Positions 22,356 through 34,400 of a DNA stretch of 64,000 nucleotides are shown here, one piece after another. This DNA comes from Paraspadella gotoi. Taxonomy: Eukaryota; Chaetognatha. Under the pieces are notes generated by a model. That model made no database searches and had not been told where the DNA came from. It was given only the letters and a program-made list of their open reading frames with translations. Each line of letters opens with the position of its first letter. The stretch's first letter is position 1. The stretch covers positions 9,791,458-9,855,457 of the forward strand of contig CM119267.1 of NCBI GenBank assembly GCA_051294375.1, in the 5' to 3' direction. The position numbers and the translations under genes were made by a program.

Positions 22356-25072
22356 TTAAAGATTAATATTTTTCGGGTGCATGCTGTTTGGCGGCTTAGA
22401 AAAAGAAACGCGAATGTGCATTCCACGAATTTCGCGGTTGTGAACGTGCACCAACGCGTGAACAGCCTCGTCGATGGACGCCATGGTGATGTGGGCCATC
22501 CGACGATTCTCGGCAAAGAACTGAAAAGCAATTTCAAAGCATTTTTCGTGACTTACATTTTAGCGGCGAAGAAATGAAAATCGACTTTACCTTAAACATT
22601 ACGATGTTGCCGAATTCTCTAAAAGGAGCTTGCACCTCGGCCTCCGTCGCGCCCTCTCCGACGTTGGAAACATGAAGAGTCGCCGAGGGTTCAAAAATAT
22701 TGGTAGAATTTTTCGATCCAGGTTTTTTGAAGCGATGAAGCGGAGACCCTAGAGGTTTCGGGAAAACGCGACCAGCGTATTAAGAGCCAAGTACTCAAAC
22801 TCGGTTTTGAAATACGTATTGAAGACTTACCCGTGTAATCTTTGGTAAGTTCCGCTCCTTCAGATCTGTCGTCCTTTGTCCTCTGAACGTGATCGTTCTT
22901 CGAAGGGCTCACGCTCATGGGTTTTCCATACAGCGGAATCTTGTCGAGAAACTGACGTGCCAAGTTGGCCATCCAAGGCTCGGTCATCTTAGGAGAAATA
23001 AAATTAAAATTGAAAGTGATGATCAAGAGTCGAGGTGATTCTTGCAGCAGAGTCAAAAAACCTGAATAAGGGCGGTGTCCTTTTTGTTGTACAGAATCTT
23101 GACGCGCAAGACATCCCCGTAGACCCCGAAGAGAGTGAAAAGAACATCGGGAGTGATGCGGGTCTCGTCCAGGTTGGAAACGATCAGAACGCATCCCCCG
23201 CGCAAGGGAACACCGCCCATCAGGCCGCCCACGGAGCTGTTCGAAACGCCGCCCATTATGCCAGTCGCTGAAGACGCTCCTCCGTCTGAATAATTTTTTT
23301 CCCCATAAAATTCTGCGGTCTCTTACATAAATAAAACATGACTACGAATTAAGAAAACGACAAAGTCTTAAGTTTTACCGTAAGCGTAGGCGGCGGGATT
23401 TCCACTGTTGACCGGAGGCTCGCCCAAGATGCTCATTCCCGTTCCATTAGAGGCGCGCGAAGCGATGAGCGCGTTGTTCGGCAGACCTGCTTGGCCCTGG
23501 CCAGGAGGCGTATGGGCCGCCTCCCTGCAACGGCAGGCGAGCGAGGGAGACAAAAGTTGAGAGAGAGAGAGGGAGAGAGAGCGAGAGTTAGAGGAGAGAA
23601 CGGAGATTACGAGCGGAGAACGAGAAATGTTTCAACGCTTTGGCTTTTGGGAAGATGAAGCGGAGCGACGAAGGAGCCGAGAGATGGGAGAGTTTTATAA
23701 AGAACAAAGAAAAATGAAAGACGGGAATAGCCAATGCATTGAAAACCGAGTTTGAGAGCTAAAAAGCGACGAGTTGAGAGAGAAGGAGCGAAAAAGGGAA
23801 TAAAAACAATTAGTCTAAGATCGTCGGGAAACCGCGAACGCGACGCCGGGAGAGAAAGGTAGAGAGAAAAAAAGGATAGAGATAGAAAAGACGAACCGAA
23901 CGACAGAAAGAGACAAAAGATAAGAAGTGCCGTCAATGAATATCGTTGGGTGACAAAAACCACTTACCTTTAAAAAAATATCTGCCACGAGTTAATAAAA
24001 TATTCAAATAGCAAAAACAGCGACAGCATGCGAACTCACATCATTTGATTCGGTCCCGACGGAAGGTTTGGATTGGTAAAATCCCACCCTCGGTCGTTGT
24101 TGTATTTGATGTTGAGGTCAGTGAGCTTCGAGAACTCAATCTGCAGCTGACAGCAGCAGTTGTAGATATTCTTTCCGTGAAGGACTTGTCGCGCGTACTT
24201 CGCAGCGCTGCTTGATCCGTACTCAATCAAGGCCTTAAGAAAGATAAAAGAATAAAAGAATAAAAGAATAAAACAACAAAATCTATAATACAACATACTA
24301 AATACTAAAATACTAATTTTAGAATCGTACTCACCTGGAAAACATTGTTTTTCGTGAAGGTTACGATTTTTTGAATGTTTCCATGCTTCTTGAAAATATT
24401 GGCCAATGTGTCCATGGATACCGGGTATACCATGTTCTCGATGTTAACGTGCAAAATGGAACCAACGGGAATACCTAAAAAAAATGAAACGATGCAAGAC
24501 GGTATCCAACGTAATCAATCCATTAAGCTTACCGTTGTCGACAAACTGGATAAGATGACCAGTTTCGGGTTGAGATTCAGTTTTCAATTGCTGAATGAAT
24601 AAAGTAAAAAATCTTTTCATAAATATAATTATAAAAATATAAGACCGATTATTTTTGGCTTACCTTGTGCTGCGAAAACTGTACGTAGATAGTTCGACCG
24701 TGCAACTGAAATTGCGTCGGGAGATTGTTGTAATAATTGACCATATCAACGGCGCCGTGTTCAGTTTCGAATTCCAGGAAGGCCTGCGTCTTTGTCTTAA
24801 GCATCAAGATGTTAGTGATGAGACCGAAACGGCTTCCCAGTTCAATAATCTGTCGAATTAACCGTAATAAAAGTACATAAAAAATAAAAAAATTACAAAA
24901 TTATAAATATTCTCCTCACCTCTTGTTCGGTGGTAAACTGATGAATGTTACGGATGTGAATGACGCGAGATGGATCGACCTTGGCTCGCTTCGTATCACT
25001 TTCATTCATCATATCGTCGGCGCCTCGCTTACCGCCAACGACGCCGTAGCCGTTTCCGTAAAGATCCATCAT
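22356..25072 (-). CDS. PTBP1: Polypyrimidine tract-binding protein (hnRNP I)
   Basis: Ten exons: 24920-25072, 24664-24849, 24533-24590, 24335-24474, 24040-24233, 23379-23524, 23062-23285, 22831-22987, 22591-22748, 22356-22520; 526 aa (human 531-557). Four RRMs are in family order. RRM1 runs from [16 protein letters not shown] to [12 protein letters not shown]2 starts [22 protein letters not shown]3 starts [19 protein letters not shown], with the LTKDY linker after it. RRM4 starts [11 protein letters not shown] and ends RVSFSK. An N-terminal GGKRGADD stretch with a KRAK cluster is a likely nuclear signal. PTB binds CU-rich RNA and controls splicing, polyadenylation and IRES use. The first of two adjacent ATGs was taken. 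Intron 5 (about 515 bp) is purine-rich. One invertebrate gene probably covers PTBP1-3. Confidence 0.95.
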
Positions 25073-25242
25073 TTTATTTATTTAATTCTTTTTAAAAATG
25101 TATGGCGTTTTCACAAAAGCCTCGAAACAAAAACGATATACCATAAGGTAAACAATATTTTAGAGTAAAACTAAAAAGCCACTTCGAAGAGGGCGGAATG
25201 CATCAATTGGACTAAAAAAAACGACAAGTAAACTATTCGTAT

Positions 25243-26921
25243 TCAATCGAGAAAAAAGATGTTGGTGAAGTGAGTGTTACAGATGTTTTTTAGCTGCTCG
25301 TTAATTTCGATGAGGTTAGCATTCTTTTGTTGAATGACCACATACACTTCACGCTTGTCACTCTTCTTTCCGACGACCCACTGGTCACGAAGTGTCTTGA
25401 CTATGGTCTCCCCGTCATCACCACCAACGCTCAAGTCAGCGTTCATATCGGCGAGAACTCCCAGGATCTCCGCCACTGCTGGCGTCGAAGACGGTGCCTG
25501 CCCGCAGGCGTCCTTGGCCTCGTTGCTCCAGTTCCAACCGCCCCAAGAGCCGGTACCGGCGGGGGCTCCCACGCCGCCGCCACGAACACCGCCGTGCAAC
25601 GAAGTCTTTTGCGCTAGATTCATGTGATTGAAGTAGAGATATTTCCAGTTGTTCGGTTGGCTCCCGTCATTGGCGCCCGAGCTCTGCAATGCCACGCTCT
25701 TGGTGTATTGTTCGCCAACGTCGGAAGCGAGGCGAGCCATGTCTCGACCGAGGTAAGCCTCCAAGTCAGTGTAAAATTGTTTCGACAGAGGATAACCCGC
25801 TTCGGTCAACAAACATAGCGTGGCGCTGAGAGAGCGGTATACGACGAGATGACATTCTTCATTTGGGGTGGACGTGTTGATGAAGACCTTGGGGACCCGA
25901 GAAGGGGCATTACCGGCCGAAGTGGGACCAGTGATGAAACTGCCGTAAGAACGCGTCGTTGTCGAAGAATTCTGAGACGGAGAAACTGGGTAATGAATCG
26001 TCGGCGAAGGCGTGTTGGAAGACAACGTAGGAGACTGCGGATGAGTCAAAGCGGTGCCCAATTCATGTTCCAGGTGAGCCGATGGGAGCAAGCTTTTAAT
26101 CAGGTATGAGTACAAGATTCGGATGTCCACTTGAGCCAAGGAACTCCAAACCAAAAGGTCGTTGTAAAGAAAGGCAGTGTACTTGACGGCAGGAAATCGT
26201 TCTTCCACGGCGTTGACGAAGCACTGGATGCGAAGGAAAGTCGTCTTGTCCAGCGGAAGGAAGTGGATACCGCCGAAGACGTCGAGAAGATCCGCAGACT
26301 GAATGCGGAGGTTTAGCAGATATCTAGAAAAGAAGTGCTCCAGACGATTGGAGAGGGTGGTTACTCCTGACTGAGAAGTGGAAACTATGTGGGCGAACGA
26401 TCCCATGAAAAGCTTAAACATCTTGTAGGAATGATGTAAAACGGCCGAAAGCACTTTGTCGGAAACATCGTCTTCCTACAAAAAAAAAAAAAAAAAACCA
26501 AGTAAATTATGAATCGTAATTCAAGAAAGAAAAGAAAAAGTCTGACTTGGTATTCGATCCCTTGCGCCGCGAGTGCATCAGAGGTTTCTTCGATATTGTT
26601 CGGCGTCGTGGGCCTCTTGCTGCAGGGAACGCCGACGGTTAAAACCATCCAGTATTGCGATTCCGGCTGATGAAGCAGCTGGCGCCGCTTTTGAGTGTGC
26701 AGCGCCTCGACCGGGGTGTCGGGCGCGAAGGTCTCGGTAAATTTGGAGACGGCTTCGCAGAGGCCGACGTCTTTGATCTTCCTATCGATGTCAGTGTCCG
26801 GCGGGTAGTAGTAGAGCACCTTTTTGTGCTCTTCCCCTTCTCGTCGGCACAGGCTAGAATTATAGACGAAGAAGCTGACGAGGGACGCACCCGATTTGTC
26901 GGGCGTAGCGTTCTTAGACAT
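25243..26921 (-). CDS. CCZ1: Vacuolar fusion protein CCZ1 homolog (Rab7 GEF subunit)
   Basis: Two exons: 26547-26921 and 25243-26475; 535 aa (human 482). The N-terminal longin domain is clear (SLVSFFVYNSSLCRREGEEH, then VGLCEAVSKFTETFAP and SQYWMVLTVGVP). It is followed by SADLLDVFGGIHFLPLDK and YTAFLYNDLLVWSSL. The C-terminus QQKNANLIEINEQLKNIC through TNIFFLD is almost identical to the animal protein. CCZ1 pairs with MON1 to activate Rab7 on maturing endosomes and autophagosomes. Extra length comes from a Ser/Thr/Pro-rich loop and a Gly-rich loop (GGVRGGGVGAPAGTGSWGG). The gene stops 171 bp from the PTBP start region, and its own 5' side faces a long GA microsatellite. Confidence 0.96.
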
Positions 26922-27049
26922 TTCCCTTTCGCTTTGTCAAGGTTTGAAAGCCAAATAATGACTAGCGAGAGATGGCATTCTCGGCTAGAGACAGAAAAAT
27001 AAAGACTACACTGGAAGAATACATCTATAGTACGTCAAAGAGGCGACAT

Positions 27050-27176
<127 letters not shown>

Positions 27177-27233
27177 CTCAAAAAAGTAAGGTGAGAAAAG
27201 TTCAAATTTCAAAAATATGAATTTCGTGGAGCC

Positions 27234-28431
27234 TCAGTAAAGTTTGTTCTTGATGTAGACCTCCGTCGGGGGTTGAGGCAGCCCGATAAGCGCATCCTCG
27301 ATTCCGGTCAAGGCCCAGTTATGGTCGGTGATCTGCAGCTGCTCCCATTCCGCCTTGAAGGCTTTGCTGGCGTCGGGTGGCATCTGCATCGCCGCACCGG
27401 TCATTTGATCGGCCATCATTTTCGTCTGGTCGGCGGCGTTGTCGTGACCTTTAAATCGAAAAGAAAGTCATGAAATTTATCAAAACGGTGTTGACAAATG
27501 ACGGTTCGTTAACAAGCGAACTCACCTAATACGAGACTGTAAAAACTTCTGAGACCGAAAACGTTGAGAAAATACCAAGAGGCGGAACTGACCCAAGAGG
27601 CATCGAGAGACGGGAGTTCGACGCCCCGCTGCAACATTGGCTTGAAACGAATTGTAAGAGGAAACGGCACCTGAAAGAATAAAAAATATTATTTTTTCTT
27701 TATCAATTTTTTTATGGTTTGGCAACTATTAACGTTAATATTTACCTTAGTTGTCAAGAATCCCGAAAAAGCGTAATTAATCCAACCACCAATAATGATC
27801 ATGGGAAGGACGTTGGTCATGTTGCCTTTGACCATGTCGGTCATCATATTGGGATCTGTCATGGGGTTTTTCATCTGCGGTTGTCTCTTTTGAAGTAAGA
27901 AACCTTCTTTTTCGTCGTTGAAGAAATGTTTGCGGCGCAAGAAGGACTAAAGCGAAGACAACAAAAATTTTGAAGGGTTGCCTGTACAATGTACATAGGT
28001 ACATAGGTATCACGATTAAAAATAAAGCGTACTTTCGAATATTTCGAAAACTAAAGCCGGAGACGGAATCAAAATGTTGTTTAAGGTACTTTTAAAACTT
28101 TTTAGATATTCAGTCATATGTACGTAAATATCAGAATTTGATGAAATTAAAATTCGTTCATTTTTACCTGTTTGGGAACGTATTTCCCATTTTCTCTCAA
28201 AAACCTACTCCGAATCAACGCCTGGCTGTCTTGCACCTAAAAAAAAAATTTTTTAACAAAGAGCAAAACGCACAAAGATTAATAAAGTCATACATTCTGA
28301 ATTTCAACGGCTTTGTCGTTAGTCAGTAGAACGGTGATGTGATGACGAACAATTCCCACGAGAAACGTAATGATGACGATGGGTAAGAATACCCAAACCC
28401 GTATATCGGGATCCAGCAAAATCTCGGCCAT
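27234..28431 (-). CDS. EMC3: ER membrane protein complex subunit 3
   Basis: Five exons: 28294-28431, 28168-28236, 27746-27946, 27526-27670, 27234-27448; 255 aa (human 261). The N-terminal transmembrane helix follows [19 protein letters not shown]. Then come [21 protein letters not shown], the hydrophobic groove segment [20 protein letters not shown], and [16 protein letters not shown]-like [23 protein letters not shown]3 is an Oxa1-superfamily insertase core that, with EMC6, inserts tail-anchored and first transmembrane segments of proteins into the ER. The C-terminal cytosolic part ([12 protein letters not shown] onward) is conserved. Confidence 0.97.
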
Positions 28432-31411
28432 CAGTCTAGCTTGTCAGCTGATTTCGTTTCTTCGTCTGCAGCATTTTAAAAAAGATCAAACAAAGGGAAA
28501 TTCAAGGCCAGAAAATCGAGAAAAAGGAAACGATCATAAAGGAGTAATAGTAATTGTCATCAAGATTGAAATTATAAAGATAATAATAATATATTTTCAA
28601 CGTTTTCTGGCAGATCAATTAAACAACGTCGCAGAATCCTGTCATTGCTGACCAATGCAATGACTGAATAAATAATGAGTGATTACGCTAGAGTATTACC
28701 TTTTTCGTTTAGAATGAGAGGTAAACTCACGAGAAGTATCACGAATAAAAAATTCACGAACTAACGTTTTCTCTATGATACCATGCAATTTGCAAAACTT
28801 CTGGCATATTATGTTGATGGTATTAGCCATAACTTAGATGTTCACTGTTCGGGCACCAGACAAAAAATCCAGACTAATTTTCATTTCGTAAGCAACTCTT
28901 AATGATCTCTCAGTTATACATTTTATATATTTAGTATTTTGTAGTTTTATAGTCTGGTTTTATGCTCGTTAAATTTTGACAAAAAATAGCGGTCAAAAAG
29001 ATGTATACAAATTTAAATAGCTATAATATCTTTTTTAATTACAAACGTTTACTGAAGCTATACCGCAACACAGAGGGCCTCGTCCTCATTTGTTACTGTT
29101 TGTTGCGAGGCAGATGCTTTCTGTAAAATAGTATCATTTTGATTTTTTTTGAAATTGTAAATTTTCGAAGGATAAACCAAATTTTTTAGATTTCATTATA
29201 CGGAAAAAAAATCGGTATATATGTGTATTTACCAAGTTGATAAGAAAAAAACGAAAAAGTACGTTAAAATCTTCGGAACTAAAATAATTAAAATAAAAAA
29301 TAGTTCTACTTTTAGTCTAGATTTAAGTCCGGAGCCAGCTGGGGAAGACGTTTTGGACTAAGCAGCAATAAAACCAATTTAATTTAACAAGAATCAACCA
29401 AAATAAAATTAACAATAACAATAGCACAGACTTTCTATGTTTAAGATTCATGATCAGAAATACGCGCCACGTAACTTAAGCGAACGAATAAAGAATCTCG
29501 ACAATGATTTACCGTCTTTCGCTGAAAATACCGTAAGGAACGTTTTTAAATGACTAGATGACCGAAAAAAAGGAATATTGAATTTACCCTTAAAAAAAAA
29601 ACGTTCCTTTTTATAGTGCTGAAAATCTATCACGACTAAAAATTGTCAAAATAAAATTAAAAAACAAGCAAAAGACCGGACAGTACAACATTGTCGTTAT
29701 TCAGGATTTTCATAATTTGTGCACAATGAGGCATATTTTAAAAAAGAAAAAAAAAGAACAAAAATTACTGATTAAATTACGCTAAAACCTACAACTGAAT
29801 AAATTTTAATTCATACAAAAATTTTAAACCACTGGAGGAACTACGTTCACTACCTTAACAGCTCAAACCTATAACATAGTCTCAAAGAAATTACTTTGTA
29901 TTTAGTAGTATAAAAAAAGCAGAATAATCCAAAATAATGTATAAAACCTTTTCTCCAGTTAAACTTTCAATTAACTTTTTAATAACCTTTTTCAAAAGAC
30001 TTTTTTCACTAATGAATTTAGATTATCTGATGACCAAGTTCTGAGTAAAAAAATCCACGACCCAAATTGCATAAGGTTTTAGTCTTTGCAACTAAATAAA
30101 AATAAAACTGGAGAAGATTAGTTTTTTACAAGTTGTACACATATATTTAAAGATTTTTGAAATAAATAATACCTGCGATAAGAATATTTTAGAAAAATGT
30201 TTGAATAAAATCTCTAATATATTTTTTTCCAATATCTGTTATTGGGGTTCATGATTTGTCCCATTGAGAAATTGAATAGAAGGTTATGTTGCTTTTATAC
30301 TAAATAATTTTATACCAAGTTTTAAATTAAATATGATACCAATATTTGACGTTTAAACTTTCTATTCACTCCTTTGAACTTTTCTCACTTATGAATTTAG
30401 ATTATTTGATGACCAAGTTTTGAGTAAAAATACACACGACTTAAATTTATTCCGTTTCTACCGGAAGAAAAATTAAGTTCTCTTTTTGTTTGCTATTATA
30501 ACTTTATTTTCATTATTATACGGTAAATACGTATATAATTTTTTTTACATTTTTTAAAAAAATATGTATTTTTAAGTATTTTTTCAAAAGACGCTAAAAC
30601 CCCAGTCGACGAAAGTAAAATTTTGCCTAATTTTAAATATTCCTCTCTCGGTCGTTCAACAATATTTTATTAAAAGAAATTTTGTTCAATTTTATCTAAC
30701 TTAATATTTTGTTCTTACAATATTCAATTATTTTTTGTCAAGCTGTGGCAAATTTCGACTAGTATTTTTTTACTTATATTTATAAACTTTAATCATCAAT
30801 AGTTTTGTCCTTAAGTATATAGGTCTATAAAGGGGTAGAGCGAGTCACTTATTGCGATTTACCGCACGTCACTTTTGAAAAAATCTTCACCACACGAACT
30901 CGCTCAGCCCTTATTATTATAAATTAAATTGAAGGGTTTATGTTGCAGATTAATTACAAACAAGTTTTTAATCTCAGAGTTGAAATCTTAAATGCGGACT
31001 TCAAATTCAATATTAAAAAAAAAAAACTAAAGGAGCTCCAATTGTTACTAAAAAAAATAATGTATAAATATAGCTCGATTTTTTTAGTACGTAACAAAAC
31101 AGCAAATAAGCAAAATGCAGGGCAACACGAATCAGCATACTTCGCATTTTTGCTAATCTTCCCGGGTACATTTAATTAATAATTCATAGTAACAGCGAAT
31201 AAAGATAACAAATAATAATTCTAATATTTAATATACATGATCTGCTTTTTTTCATTGAGACAGGATCACGTAAGTTTCTCGCATGACCAAGATTACTCCA
31301 TAATACATCAAGTGTCGTTGTTCAACATTGCACGGAAAGAACTCACGAAGACTAGGATTGTATGAGAGAGAGCCTGATTTAGCTGGAAGGCTTCGATGAT
31401 CAAGTGAGAGA
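28432..31411. other. AT-rich intergenic region, no gene seen
   Basis: About 3 kb between EMC3 and the FRS2 stop with no convincing coding sequence. Two related segments (30004-30063 and 30379-30437) share a block resembling ATGAATTTAGATTAT then GATGACCAAGTT, so a diverged local duplication is present. Several A/T-only runs occur. The open frame at 30940-31179 is lysine/isoleucine-rich, as expected by chance in AT-rich DNA. Confidence 0.55.
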
Positions 31412-34400
31412 TCAACTGTTAGCAAGATGCTCCTTATGACAGGCGTCTCCATAGGCGCTATTCAGCCTCGTCCGATGTGCGCCCCGCTGCATCTGCGCCA
31501 AACGTAACGCCTCCGTTCTCTGAATGTCGATTTGCGAATACATGTCGGCGCTGGGACGGCTGCCGATGACACCTGAAAAAATAAAAACAATATTAGTAAT
31601 ATTACATTTACCAAGTTATTAAGATGATGGTAACAAACCCGCGTGTCCATTCGGCTGGCCGTGCAGTCGGTGGTGCGGAAAGTGATAAGCGTGAAGTTGA
31701 GACGATGAGGAAATCGAAGAAGGCGTGGAGGAAAGTGGCAGAGGCGTCGACGGCGATTTGGGAAGTATTCTGAAAAAAAAAGAGGGAAAAATAATTAAAT
31801 CAAATTCTGTTCCATAGGGTAGTGCGGTGATATGTGATATGTCCCCGCAACAGGTTTCGTTTTTATCCTGCGGCCCCGTGGGTCCTAATTTAAAAAAAAA
31901 AATAAGTGTTCCGTTTTACCCCATCCTGGGGTAATTCGGAACACTTAATATATAATGTATAATTTTTTCTAATATTATAGAATTATATAACATTAATGTT
32001 TTATGTATAAACAATTTTAAATCTTATATTCTGGTGAGTAAAATAATCTTACTTTTGAAAAATTATTGAATGCCAATATATATAAAATTTGTCAAAAATA
32101 CTGTAAATCAAGAAATATATACAAAGTTTTTTATTTCCTTCCATACCTGAATTTCGTACCCATCTTTCTTTTCAATGAATATTGGTTTTTAATTTTTAAT
32201 TTAATTTAATTTAATTTTTAATCTTATCCCATTTTGTTATTTCCAAAGTTATTTTTTCTTATTGTTTTTATTTATCATTTTTATTTATCTTTTTAAATTT
32301 ATTTTATTTTTCATTTTATTTTCCAAATGTTTATATTTATATTAATTTTATATTTATTTCATCTTAATACTCATTAAATTCCATTCCAAACTTTTTATAT
32401 TTTTCATTGCTAAAATAGTAAGTTTAATGTAATATTAATAATTTTTTCGGCCTAATTATTTAACAATATTGCTAACAGTTATTATTATTATTATTAAATT
32501 ATCACTAATAATAATAATATTTAATAATAACACATTATAAAAAGCATATGAGATAACACAGAATATTTATACTGCGGTGGGAAAAAAGCTTAATTTCGAA
32601 AAAATATATATGAAAAGTATAGCTTTTTTAAAGAGCTATCGATTGGTGCAAGAAACATTTGAATTGGTTCAGCAGTAGAATATAGCAAGACTCAAAATGG
32701 AATTGGGGGAAAAAATTATTTCCAAAAGTTATTATTGATGATACTTTTTTTTTCTGACTGATGTTTACAAAATACAATTAACAAAATCATAATGGAATTA
32801 AACATATAAAAGGGTTGGCAATAAATTTGTATTACTTTTTTATAAAAATATTTTTTTAATTGCTGCCAAATATGGTAATGAAATAATAAATAATAAAAAC
32901 AATTTTTTAAAAATTATTTCAAAATCAAAACAATTTTATGATAAAAATAAACAATTTAATTTTGATATAATTGTAAAAGTTTTTGAAATTAGTACAACCA
33001 ATATATTAGTCTGTTTTAACACAAGATACCATATGGAAAAAACTTTGACTTGAAAAAGCTTTAAAATTAACCTTGGGTAAGTTATTACTCAACTGCTTTT
33101 TCTTTATTTTTAAAAGATTGTTTTTTTTATATAGTTTCCCTACTTATTTTAATTTGATTTAAGTTGAAAATGGTTGCCGAATTTTTTCAACAAATTTTAT
33201 ATTATAAATATATTATAATAAAAAAATTAAAAACTGTTCTTGATTAAAATTAATTTATTCTCGTCAGATGCTTTGTACCAATCAACTTTGACGTCCTATA
33301 ACTTTCTGACGCTTTGATAGATTTTAAAGGGACCTGGACAAATCACTTTATCTTCCAATAAGCTTTGTTTCTATATCTCAGTAAAATTCATCCATCCAAT
33401 ATAGTTTTTTCAGTGTGAAAGAAGTGGCTTCTTTTTTTTGAGCCACAGTGTACTTTATAGGTTTTTACCCCAATTTAATTGTAGGGTTTCGAAATAATCT
33501 AAACAATAACTTAAAATTAGTAGTATCGTCTATAAGATAGTAATATTTAATAGTCAATAGTCAATTAGTCATATTACATCAAATATGACTGTTACAGAGG
33601 CTTGAAAACAACGACTCAAAGACGAAATTTGACTATTAACTTTAATAATTAAAAATCAAGTTGGTGAAATATTTAAATTTTAAATTTTAATGCACCAAAA
33701 AAAAAAATCTGTACTATAGCAACATTCGGGTTGCCTGTGACGCCCATTGGGATGGGGCAGCTCACTGTTGGCTTTGGGAGATTCTGACCCTCAGTGATGC
33801 CTCCTGTCACTGACGCGGTTACCCTAGCACGGTCTCGCTTTGCCAACGCAGATGGAAGTCATTAGAACTGGATGAAACGTAACGCTAAGGATGGTGCTTT
33901 TCCCCTCTGAGCCAATGGGATTGGCTGAACGATGATGGATGTGAGACGGTGTGAATATACCGCCACAGGATCCCTGGGCCAAGACATCACTCAGGTTCCC
34001 TAGGCCTGAGACGTGTGAGAAGACTGTTACCATAGTGGGAGAGAGAAAGAAAGAGAGAGCATGAGTAATGGGGGCATAGGCGTTTGTCATAGCGAACCCC
34101 AGAGGCATGGGCGTTTGTCGGAGCATACCCGAAGTCGATTTGGGAGCTTCCGACCCTCAGTGACGCCTCATGTCAATGGCGGGGTTACCCTAGGACAGTC
34201 TCGCTTTGCTAACGCATGGAACGTGCATGGAACGTAACGCTTGGGATGGAGCGTTCCCCCTCTGAGCCAATGGGATTGGCTGAACGATGATGGATGTGAG
34301 GCGGTGTGAGTATCAGGCCACAGTACACAATTTTTTTATTTCCTTTTATACGTCAGTGTTCCGAATTACCCCTTTTCCGAATTACCCGGCACTACTCTTA

